From: Dinghuibacter silviterrae
GTDB taxonomy: Bacteria > Bacteroidota > Bacteroidia > Chitinophagales > Chitinophagaceae
Reading direction: 5' to 3'
Length of the DNA: 64,000 nt
NCBI RefSeq assembly: GCF_004366355.1
Contig: NZ_SODV01000001.1
Location: forward strand, 3,720,001 to 3,784,000
Part shown: positions 8,591 through 14,738 of the stretch, piece after piece
Layout: every line of letters starts with the position of its first letter
How positions within the stretch are numbered: position 1 is the stretch's first letter
Translations under genes and position numbers: made by a program
Notes under the pieces: model-generated
Seen by the model: the letters and a program-made list of their open reading frames with translations, nothing else
Told to the model about the DNA's origin: nothing
The model's database searches: none

Positions 8591-9566
8591 TGATACAACT
8601 GATAAGTCTACCAGGGCTACTAGCCAACAGTCAATACATGGTTCAAAGAAAGCGGCCAAAATAAATACACCATTTGGATATTTTGGCTCAAAGAATAAAA
8701 TTGCTATGCAACTCTGCAAAGACCTACCGCCACATAATTGCTGGGTTGAGGCTTTCTGTGGATCGGCAGCACTGACTTTGTCAAAATCTCCAGCAGGGAT
8801 TGAAGTTATTAATGATATTGATCAAGAAATAATTAATTTTTTTAGGCAATTGAGGGAAAATCCTGAAAAACTTTGCGAGCTAATTTCCCTTACTCCATAT
8901 GCTGCTCAAGAATTAGAGATAGCGAGATCCATTCCGACTGAACGTCTATCGGAAATTGAAAGAGCACGAAGATTTTTGGTTCAGTCGATGATGGCTATTA
9001 ACGGCGTATTTGGCTTAGAGAGAGGCGGCTTCTCCCATTCAGATTCCTACACCAGAAATGGTAAAGAAGCAAGAGTAAGTCGGTGGTACAATTTGCCTGA
9101 TCGCCTTTCCGAAGTTGTCGAAAGGCTTAGAAGCGTCAGGGTTGAAAATAAAGATGCTTTAGTACTGCTGAAATCATACATAAACAGGCCAGCCACACTT
9201 GTTTATCTTGATCCGCCTTATTATGGGGAAAGAATTAATGGATATAATATAGACGCTAATTCCGAAGAGTTTCATACTGCGTTACTAAAAACAGCTACCC
9301 AAGCAAAATGTATGGTGTTTATTAGCGGATATCAAAACGATCTATATGACAAATTTTTGACTGCCAAAAAAGGTTGGCAAAAGAAAATGATTAAAACAAT
9401 TACCAGGGGACACTCAGGTAATACCCATGAAAGGACAGAAGTCGTTTGGATGAATAAATACTTTATTAAAGCATCCCTTACTAAAAAATTGCCTATAAAA
9501 TTAACTGATAAGGAAAGAGCGGAAAAGAAGGTTAATCCAGAAAGGATCAAAAATCGAAAAACCTAG
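8580..9566 (+). CDS. Dam-type (D12 class) DNA adenine N6-methyltransferase
   Basis: The 328-residue product is a D12-class adenine methyltransferase. Seen: FGYFGSKNK at about 32-40 (motif X, SAM/target region), WVEAFCGSAALTLSK (motif I, SAM binding), INDIDQEIINFF after it, and the catalytic DPPYYGE from residue 211 (motif IV). It would transfer a methyl group from S-adenosylmethionine to adenine N6 in a short DNA sequence; the recognition sequence cannot be read from the gene. A charged, low-complexity N-terminus of about 28 residues and a Lys-rich tail extend the core. Its ATG lies inside the end of the SNF2 gene (11-base overlap), so it is the last gene of the three-gene unit. The likely job is to mark host DNA as self against the HNH-ParB/SNF2 partners; a purely regulatory methylase is the alternative. 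Confidence 0.85.
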   Translation: MSNSDTTDKSTRATSQQSIHGSKKAAKINTPFGYFGSKNKIAMQLCKDLPPHNCWVEAFCGSAALTLSKSPAGIEVINDIDQEIINFFRQLRENPEKLCELISLTPYAAQELEIARSIPTERLSEIERARRFLVQSMMAINGVFGLERGGFSHSDSYTRNGKEARVSRWYNLPDRLSEVVERLRSVRVENKDALVLLKSYINRPATLVYLDPPYYGERINGYNIDANSEEFHTALLKTATQAKCMVFISGYQNDLYDKFLTAKKGWQKKMIKTITRGHSGNTHERTEVVWMNKYFIKASLTKKLPIKLTDKERAEKKVNPERIKNRKT

Positions 9567-9587
9567 CCCCCTTCAGGGCCATTTTTT
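9566..9587 (+). terminator. Probable terminator of the HNH/SNF2/methylase unit
   Basis: Immediately at the methylase stop a short stem (GCCC paired with GGGC around a six-base loop) is followed by a run of six T. The stem is only four pairs, so the call is modest. The 200 bases after it (9588-9787) hold no gene that I can support. Confidence 0.4.
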
Positions 9588-9787
9588 ATGCCTGCTGCCG
9601 TCCGGGCAATAAATCAAACGCTTTGCGGTTGTTTTATCTGCTTACTGCAGGCTTTCGTCGACCTGGCTGCACAATTTTCGATCCAATGTTTGATGGGCTT
9701 AAAAAAAAATTATTATATTGGCTAGTGTTTTGTTTTTCAGTCAATAAGATGTTATGAAAGCCGTCCCGATTTTAAATATGATATTAG

Positions 9788-10213
9788 ATGGAAAGAATAG
9801 AGCAAGAACTTAGATTTAAGCATAAAATATACAATTCAGGGAGCAGTTCATATTACATGACCTACATTGATGGAATAGTTATAAACCCACAAGCCAATTT
9901 AAAAACCTATACTCCACAAGAGTTCATCGTTGACACGGGAGCCGCCATTACAATTCTAAACAGAAGATTGTCCCTATTATTTACCAGTCAAACCCCTATT
10001 ATTGATTATGTAACAATACAGTATGGCGGGAATTCAGTGAAACTTCCTGTTTATCAAGTCATTATAAAAATAAAGGGTATAGAGTTCAACGTTCCTGCGG
10101 CTTACGATAAGAATATGAGCTTGACATCATTGTTAGGACATTTTGGCTTTTTAAATAACTTTGAACATTTTGGCATAAGCAAAAAAAGAAAGAGATTTAC
10201 CTTGATTAGATAA
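9788..10213 (+). CDS. Retropepsin-like aspartic protease
   Basis: The 141-residue product has the single-lobe aspartic protease layout of clan AA. The active-site triad D49-T50-G51 sits in FIVDTGAAITIL, and the second structural motif is SLLGHFGFLNNF near residue 115, where the hydrophobic-hydrophobic-Gly pattern of retropepsins is expected. Such a protein would work as a homodimer to cut peptide bonds. No signal peptide is seen, so it is probably cytoplasmic. The following gene starts one base after this stop (9788 gene ends 10213, next ATG 10215), a strong sign that the two work together. Both lie inside the AT-rich island after the methylase unit. The substrate is unknown; the partner protein or a phage protein are possibilities. 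Confidence 0.68.
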   Translation: MERIEQELRFKHKIYNSGSSSYYMTYIDGIVINPQANLKTYTPQEFIVDTGAAITILNRRLSLLFTSQTPIIDYVTIQYGGNSVKLPVYQVIIKIKGIEFNVPAAYDKNMSLTSLLGHFGFLNNFEHFGISKKRKRFTLIR

Positions 10214-10214
10214 T

Positions 10215-10805
10215 ATGCTCAAGTACAAGGAATTATACGATTATATTGTAAGTGTTCTTTATGAATTAAAAAGAAAAGGACAAACAGGTTTTTTTAGTTT
10301 AAGTGAGATAGTAGATAATTTGAACTATCCAGCAACGCCAAGCGACATCTATGATATCGGAAAGTACCTTGAAGCCGAAGGATACGCAAAAGCGAATTTT
10401 AATCTGGGAGATGCCTACGTTGAAATAACCCCTCAAGGCATTGTATACATTGAAAACAAGGAAGAAAGTTTTTTACCAACATTTGAGGAATTTCTACAAA
10501 AGAAGGCAAAACATGCAGAAATAGGCAAAGTTGCATCTAAGTTGAGTGATAAATCTTTAGTAAAGTCACGAAAGCCCATTGTTGAAAAGATTAGCAATAT
10601 TGTTCAGTATTTGAACTCGCATGCCGTTTACAGAAATAGTGATTTTCATAAGGATGCAAAGATTCTAAAATTGGAAATTGAAAAGATAAATCCTGATAAG
10701 GAAGTAGTAATAATGAAATTGATTAATCTTGAACAATTGTCTACAATAAAACAGCAGACGAACGAGGTTAGAGATTTTATTGACTATTATATCAGCCGCC
10801 ACTAA
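10215..10805 (+). CDS. Unknown protein with probable winged-helix N-terminus, partner of the aspartic protease
   Basis: The 196-residue product is not one I recognise. Residues about 1-80 have a winged-helix feel: a helix (YKELYDYIVSVLYEL), a turn, LSEIVDNLNYPATPSDIYDIGKYLEAEGYAKA as helix-turn-helix, then a short beta wing (AYVEITPQGIVYIE). A helical, Lys-rich linker follows (EEFLQKKAKHAEIGKVASKL), and the rest is predicted mainly helical (ISNIVQYLNSHAVYR, DKEVVIMKLINLEQL). There are no membrane segments and no signal peptide. It is separated from the protease gene by a single base, so it is probably translated from the same message. It could be a DNA-binding regulator, a protease substrate or an adaptor. 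I cannot choose between these from the sequence. Confidence 0.55.
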   Translation: MLKYKELYDYIVSVLYELKRKGQTGFFSLSEIVDNLNYPATPSDIYDIGKYLEAEGYAKANFNLGDAYVEITPQGIVYIENKEESFLPTFEEFLQKKAKHAEIGKVASKLSDKSLVKSRKPIVEKISNIVQYLNSHAVYRNSDFHKDAKILKLEIEKINPDKEVVIMKLINLEQLSTIKQQTNEVRDFIDYYISRH

Positions 10806-11070
10806 TCGGAAATTGAAGCATTGACTGTTAAGAAAATATTTGAATTGGGCTATGAATATTGCTTTAAACGAAGCCAATAATTTTTGGTGATCATCGATCT
10901 GCTTCCATTGGCCATTCTTAAATATAAGGCCTTCCCAACAAAAGCCATTTTCATAACCCAGATTCGGAAGAAAAGACTAATCATCTGACAACTTTTGCGA
11001 GATAGGTGACCCCGAAATGATCCCGTATAGATTGTCAATTTCCTGCTGTTCTAAGGCGGGATTATTGGTC
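10806..11070 (-). pseudogene. Decayed coding remnant cut off by the palindrome
   Basis: On the minus strand one frame reads protein-like sequence for most of this gap: NPALEQQEIDNLYGIISG, then a TAG at 10977-10979, then in the same frame NLGYENGFCWEGLIFKN and QWKQIDDHQKLLASF. No start codon is visible; the frame enters directly from the 38-bp palindrome at 11071. This looks like the 3' part of a gene that lost its front and gained a stop, or two gene tails. I cannot name the family. The call is based only on the protein-like look of the frame. Confidence 0.3.
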
Positions 11071-11108
11071 GTCTGAAGTGGTCCCCGATATCGGGGACCA
11101 CTTCAGAC
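11071..11108. repeat. Perfect 38-bp palindrome
   Basis: Two 19-base arms (GTCTGAAGTGGTCCCCGAT and its exact reverse complement) meet with no spacer. No T-run follows, so it is not a usual terminator. It sits 13 bases before the SUKH gene and at the broken end of a decayed gene. Two abutting copies of a transposon terminal repeat, or a miniature element, would give this shape; a protein-binding site is the alternative. Confidence 0.9.
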
Positions 11109-11121
11109 TAAATTTCATTCA

Positions 11122-11733
11122 ATGAATGCCATAAAAACATATTTGGACCAACTTCTACAGCAACTTATTAAATCCGGCTCGCCCTTAGTGGAAGAGCTTC
11201 AATCTGGTGTTGAAAATAAAAAAATTGAAGGCGTCGCGTCCAAATACGGAATAAACTTTAATGAGGAGGTATATGAATTATATTCCTGGCGAAATGGAAT
11301 AAACGAATCTCATCTGGAAAGTAATAAGCTAGGAGAACTAGAATTGTTTCGACTTGCTATCTTTCCTCCATTTGAAATGGCAGTTGAAGATTATGATTGT
11401 TATAGCCGACAAAATAATTATTGGAAAAAAGATCTTTTCCCGTTATTTGGCAGCGGTGGGGGCGATTATTATTTAATAAATTGTAGTGATGACCCTAAGG
11501 TTAGGGGGATGATTTTCTATTATTCTCCGACCAATTATGAATCAGAGGCCCGGATATCGATATTTGATTCATTGCAGTCTTTAGTCCAAAGTGTGACGAT
11601 CTGCTATGAGAGACAAGCATATCAATATACATCCGGAGAGGATAAATATCTTGATATTGACTATGAATTGGAGGCGGAGATTTGTCGAGCCTACAACCCT
11701 TTATCAGCCTACTGGCGCGCTGACAGGGGATAA
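11122..11733 (+). CDS. SMI1/KNR4 (SUKH) family protein, possible immunity protein
   Basis: The 203-residue product fits the SUKH superfamily. Seen: an N-terminal helix, the YELYSWRNGI motif near residue 53 (the conserved Tyr-x-x-x-Asn-Gly segment), FPPFEMAVEDY in the middle, and LFPLFGSGGGDYYLIN, where a beta strand with Gly and Asp is typical. The last 50 residues are acidic and aromatic. SUKH proteins are best known as immunity proteins that bind and neutralise polymorphic toxins, but no toxin gene is adjacent here; solitary SUKH genes are common. The start at 11122 lies just after the perfect palindrome, so the palindrome may provide or disturb its promoter. Its location in the island agrees with a conflict-related role, which is an inference. 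Confidence 0.7.
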   Translation: MNAIKTYLDQLLQQLIKSGSPLVEELQSGVENKKIEGVASKYGINFNEEVYELYSWRNGINESHLESNKLGELELFRLAIFPPFEMAVEDYDCYSRQNNYWKKDLFPLFGSGGGDYYLINCSDDPKVRGMIFYYSPTNYESEARISIFDSLQSLVQSVTICYERQAYQYTSGEDKYLDIDYELEAEICRAYNPLSAYWRADRG

Positions 11734-11780
11734 AGGAGGGAAGGTGTATTGGAGGTCCTGGAGGTATGCCTACTTTCGTT

Positions 11781-12209
11781 TTATTGTTTCCTGCCAGTCA
11801 ATTGATTTTGCAGGATTTCCACCTTTTGCTTCTCAGATTCCAATAAACGTTCATACAACTTCTTAATTTCCTCCATGGCTTCGAGCCATTTGTCTACCGG
11901 ATCGAAAGAAAGGGTGCAATGATTATTTATTGAACCGGCGTTATCATGTAGGGTACTTGAGATGATGTTGATCGCAGCAGCCTCATCAAAGTTCTTTATG
12001 GCATCTATGGGTACTTTTAAAACCTGAGCGACTTGTTCTAATACCTCCGGTTCTATGGATTCCTTTTGCTCCAGCAGGGAAACCCTCCTCTGCGTCCAGT
12101 CTTCTCCGAGTGCAGAGGCCAGCGCATCCTGTTTCATACCCAACATTTCCCGGAATCGTTTTACGTTCCGGCCTTCGTGTATCCCATTTAGTTTTTCAGT
12201 GGTTCCCAT
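11781..12209 (-). CDS. XRE-family helix-turn-helix regulator with C-terminal coiled coil
   Basis: The 142-residue product has a Cro/C1-type HTH in residues about 14-70 (NVKRFREMLGMKQDALASAL, then RRVSLLEQKESIEPEVLEQVAQVL), followed by a segment common in Bacteroidota regulators of this kind (IISSTLHDNAGSINN) and a C-terminal coiled coil (IKKLYERLLESEKQKVEIL). It probably binds DNA as a dimer and represses nearby promoters. The gene faces left, away from the four tandem small genes, and a 17-base palindrome lies 100 bases upstream of its start in the divergent intergenic region. That makes self-regulation and control of the rightward genes plausible. The operator is inferred. Confidence 0.8.
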   Translation of the reverse strand: MGTTEKLNGIHEGRNVKRFREMLGMKQDALASALGEDWTQRRVSLLEQKESIEPEVLEQVAQVLKVPIDAIKNFDEAAAINIISSTLHDNAGSINNHCTLSFDPVDKWLEAMEEIKKLYERLLESEKQKVEILQNQLTGRKQ

Positions 12210-12308
12210 ATGGCAAATTTAGTTCTTTTATCAGCGTCTAAGATAGACAGAAATTTAGACAAGGTAACGGTAAAATACACAGAAAATGGTCTATAATATA
12301 CGCATAAT

Positions 12309-12325
12309 TAATTGATAATCAATTA
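12309..12325. promoter_or_regulatory. Palindromic operator candidate
   Basis: TAATTGAT and ATCAATTA are exact inverted repeats around a single A, in a very AT-rich divergent region between the XRE gene (leftward, start 12209) and the rightward gene at 12461. The position and symmetry suit a dimeric HTH repressor. No footprint evidence exists, so this is a guess from symmetry. Confidence 0.4.
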
Positions 12326-12460
12326 TTTAATTATTTGCTTTGTATGTAGATGAATTTACAGATGACCTTATACCAAGTAAAGAGAACGCATGGCATAAAG
12401 GAGTTCTCTGGACATATTACTTCTGTAAACATAAAACATACAATAATAAAAAGCAAAATA

Positions 12461-12802
12461 ATGAACAGGGACCACGACATTCCAAACAGCGCCGTCATCG
12501 CCTCAAACCAGCCGCTCTACCTAACACCGGAGTATATGCGCAATCCGGGAAAATTCGTCAAGGATTTTTTCCATGCCCAAACCCTCGACGAGACCCGGAG
12601 GTTTATGACTGCCATATTTAATAGCGCAATATGTGCACCCAGCCATAGCCGGGACGGAGTTTCCAAGTCGGACCTCGTGTTTGCTCATGGTCAGTTTCTC
12701 CAACTTGTTGAAGCTGTTTATTGGCTGCACCGAGACGAAATAAATAGCAATAAAGGTGGAAATCATGGAAGGACACCAGGGGACGCTACCTCTGCGGCGT
12801 AA
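12461..12802 (+). CDS. Unknown island protein preceding the tandem HTH-like genes
   Basis: The chosen frame starts MNRDHDIPNS and gives 113 residues. Longer starts at 12350 add residues with no family look. The middle (YLTPEYMRNPGKFVKDFF, then LDETRRFMTAIFNSAI) is helical and looks like a real protein, and the C-terminus is Gly/Asn-rich (NSNKGGNHGRTPG). I do not recognise a domain. The gene overlaps the start of the first of the four tandem paralogues by 47 bases, so it probably belongs to the same transcript, and its role is likely tied to the mobile element that carries the serine recombinase. No membrane segment or signal peptide is seen. Confidence 0.5.
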   Translation: MNRDHDIPNSAVIASNQPLYLTPEYMRNPGKFVKDFFHAQTLDETRRFMTAIFNSAICAPSHSRDGVSKSDLVFAHGQFLQLVEAVYWLHRDEINSNKGGNHGRTPGDATSAA

Positions 12803-13082
12803 TCGCCCCCTCGTGCGGGACTACCGATATAAGCATGTCTTTACGATCTGGCAAGCCGGAAAGCTGGAATCGTTACGCCAGATGTTCGAGATTGTCCCGA
12901 AATCGGTTGTTGCCGATGACCTGGGGATGCACTATCACAGTTTGGTCAACAAATTGAACAGTCCGGAGTTATTGAACGTTAAGCAGCTCGTTGGGCTTGA
13001 GGCACTGACCGGGATCAACCTTGCCGCCCTTGTAGAACTGACTGTAGCGGATGTAAAAGCTAATGTAAGCGCTTCAAAATAA
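12756..13082 (+). CDS. Small HTH-like paralogue 1 of 4
   Basis: The 108-residue product shares a template with the next three genes: an aromatic/basic entry (RYKHVFTIWQAGKLESL), the signature FEIVPKSVVADDLGMHYHSLVNKL, and a second block with a leucine helix (LVGLEALTGINLAALVEL). The pattern of a short helix, turn and second helix followed by a hydrophobic cap suggests a Cro/C1-like HTH, but no named family is recognised. It starts at 12756 (or ATG 12765), inside the previous gene, and the second paralogue follows after 10 bases. The role is unknown; DNA binding or control of the element is inferred from shape and from location upstream of the recombinase. Confidence 0.6.
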   Translation: MEIMEGHQGTLPLRRNRPLVRDYRYKHVFTIWQAGKLESLRQMFEIVPKSVVADDLGMHYHSLVNKLNSPELLNVKQLVGLEALTGINLAALVELTVADVKANVSASK

Positions 13083-13092
13083 ACCTGTTGAA

Positions 13093-13389
13093 ATGGAGGA
13101 AAAGGACATTAGATATGGTTATGTACGCTCCGTGTGGAAGGCTGGGGATTTGAACTCCTTTGATGAAATTTTTCGTATTATCCCTCGAAGCGTCGTTGCC
13201 ACGGACCTGCATTTGAATTATGAACGGTTTTCAGCGAAGGTTCTGAACCCGAGAAAATTTTCACTCCAGGATATTCACAAACTGGCCCTGCTTATCGGAA
13301 TGCCATTTAAAGATCTCATACAGCTCATCTTGCCTAAGATGGACATTGTAGATCAAAATGGACGGGATCAACCCATCGAAACCGCCTAG
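13093..13389 (+). CDS. Small HTH-like paralogue 2 of 4
   Basis: The 98-residue product repeats the shared template: YGYVRSVWKAGDLNSF, then FRIIPRSVVATDLHLNYERF, then LQDIHKLALLIGMPFKDLI. It matches paralogue 3 most closely and paralogue 1 less so. The spacing to its neighbours (10 bases before, 3 after) indicates a single operon. There is no signal peptide and no Cys or His cluster. The C-terminal tail is short and acidic. The family is unknown to me; a small DNA-binding protein is the most reasonable inference. Confidence 0.6.
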   Translation: MEEKDIRYGYVRSVWKAGDLNSFDEIFRIIPRSVVATDLHLNYERFSAKVLNPRKFSLQDIHKLALLIGMPFKDLIQLILPKMDIVDQNGRDQPIETA

Positions 13390-13392
13390 ATC

Positions 13393-13692
13393 ATGAATAA
13401 CTCCATCCAAACCGCCGCAAGCGAACCCCCTAAAAAGGACCGGCGGTACAAGTTTGTGGCCTCCTTATGGAGGACAGGGGAGATGAAGACTTTTTATGAC
13501 ATCTTCGACATTGTGCCACGTTCGACCGTTGCCGCCGACCTTGGGATAAACTACGAACGTTTTACCAGGAAGGTTTTTGAGCCCGAGGGGTTTAGTTTCC
13601 GGGAAATATATAGGCTATCATTTCTTTTGGACATTCCATTTGACGACCGCTCAAGGCTGGTAGCCGTCACCATACAGAAAAATAGGGAATAG
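13393..13692 (+). CDS. Small HTH-like paralogue 3 of 4
   Basis: The 99-residue product again shows the template: RRYKFVASLWRTGEMKTF, FDIVPRSTVAADLGINYERF and FREIYRLSFLLDIPFDD. An N-terminal tail of about 14 residues (MNNSIQTAASEPPKK) precedes the shared part. It begins 3 bases after paralogue 2 stops. The strong conservation of the IVPRSTVAADL block, with looser ends, fits duplication followed by divergence. The position of this block, helix-turn-helix-like, suggests a DNA-contacting helix, which is an inference. Confidence 0.6.
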   Translation: MNNSIQTAASEPPKKDRRYKFVASLWRTGEMKTFYDIFDIVPRSTVAADLGINYERFTRKVFEPEGFSFREIYRLSFLLDIPFDDRSRLVAVTIQKNRE

Positions 13693-13712
13693 ACTTCAAT
13701 GACCAAAATCAA

Positions 13713-13967
13713 ATGAGGCAACCAAATTACTACCGCGTCCTAAAGACCGCCCTGGACAACGGGACCCTTGGACCGATCCGCAATATAACCCGCTTTGTTC
13801 CGGTTACCGTCCTCACCAAAGACATGCGCCTCAATTATAATACTGTCTCTAAACGCCTCCTGGACCCGGGGAGACTGACGGCAATTGATATAATGCGGTT
13901 GTCCAAGCTGGTTGGGGTCGAACCGGCGGCCATGTTTATACTGGTAATACGGGAGGTCGGCAAATAA
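13713..13967 (+). CDS. Small HTH-like paralogue 4 of 4
   Basis: The 84-residue product is the shortest and most diverged copy: YYRVLKTALDNGTLGPIR, then ITRFVPVTVLTKDMRLNYNTVSKRL and AIDIMRLSKLVGVEPAAMF. The order of blocks and the NYNTVSKRL segment match the other three copies (NYERF in copies 2 and 3). It starts 20 bases after paralogue 3. It lacks the long C-terminal tails of the others. Four differing copies in a row suggest either subunits of a hetero-oligomer or regulators with separate sites. Confidence 0.55.
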   Translation: MRQPNYYRVLKTALDNGTLGPIRNITRFVPVTVLTKDMRLNYNTVSKRLLDPGRLTAIDIMRLSKLVGVEPAAMFILVIREVGK

Positions 13968-14373
13968 ATCCTAACACTCCCCAACATTCCCCCTTTGCTC
14001 CCTAATTACTCCCCAATAGCTCCCAATACCCTCCAGCATGATAATATGTCGCCCCAGACCGCGCTACTACTTGTCCAATATAGAGGCATCTGGGAAATAC
14101 AGGGCTTACCTTATAAATTCAAGATGCTACGCATCCCTCGACGGTAGGATATTTCACACGATTTTCCCTGGTTGCAGGGTATCCATATTTCTCTCCGAAC
14201 TCCCGACAGCACTGAGTTTTATGAAAAAACCTCATTGCTTTACATTGCCTTTTGCGTCAAGAACAGGGAATTTTGAGCATTTTTCGCCCTTTATAGGGAT
14301 TTTACGCCCTAAATGGGAAAGTGCGTTTTTGGGCCGTCGTAGGTTCGTGAAACGAACCTATATCTATTTTGTT
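13968..14373. other. Intergenic stretch with helically phased C-tracts and an inverted repeat
   Basis: Between the fourth paralogue and the 96-residue gene I see no gene that I can support. Near its left end C-runs of three to five bases begin at 13979, 13989, 14000, 14011, 14022 and 14029, so the spacing is 10, 11, 11, 11 and 7 bases. The middle is AT-rich. The right end has the inverted repeat at 14340-14360. The longest reading frame through here (from 14038) looks non-protein until the ATG at 14374. Confidence 0.6.
14340..14360. promoter_or_regulatory. Inverted repeat before the 96-residue gene, operator candidate
   Basis: TAGGTTCGT and its exact reverse complement ACGAACCTA are separated by GAA, 13 bases before the ATG at 14374. 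It could be a protein-binding site overlapping the promoter or a hairpin in the leader. No T-run follows, so it is unlikely to be a terminator. Confidence 0.4.
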
Positions 14374-14664
14374 ATGAGTACCCTTCCTTTGAAAACGGCG
14401 GATGACTGCATTGCTTTTGGCCGGGCGGCCAATCCCAGTAAAGAACCTTTGACCGTCGAACAGCTAAAGGCTTATCCTGGTTGCGAACACTATAATGACG
14501 GGACAGCCGCCACGATTGTACAGACCATAGAGCAGCTTGCACGTATTCTATTCGAGTACATCCCCGAACCGTTAGGTTACAGTGATCCACCGCCGAAATC
14601 TATATCTATCGATGATGCCGCGATTGTTAAGCCCTTACATTCCGTTACAAGAAAGGCCTCCTAA
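14374..14664 (+). CDS. Small unknown protein upstream of the recombinase
   Basis: The 96-residue product begins MSTLPLKTADDCIAFG and has a Pro-rich C-terminal third (YIPEPLGYSDPPPKS). The middle (TIVQTIEQLARILFEYI) is helical. No family is recognised and no signal peptide is visible. It ends 74 bases before the serine recombinase start and probably belongs to the same mobile module, perhaps as an excision/regulatory factor; that function is only a guess from position. I chose the ATG at 14374 because the frame before it looks non-coding. Confidence 0.5.
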   Translation: MSTLPLKTADDCIAFGRAANPSKEPLTVEQLKAYPGCEHYNDGTAATIVQTIEQLARILFEYIPEPLGYSDPPPKSISIDDAAIVKPLHSVTRKAS

Positions 14665-14738
14665 ACAGTGCTAACATAATGAGAACTCCACCTCTGTAAA
14701 AAGTATAGCACTTTGATCTAGCCCAAAAATGAAGTACC

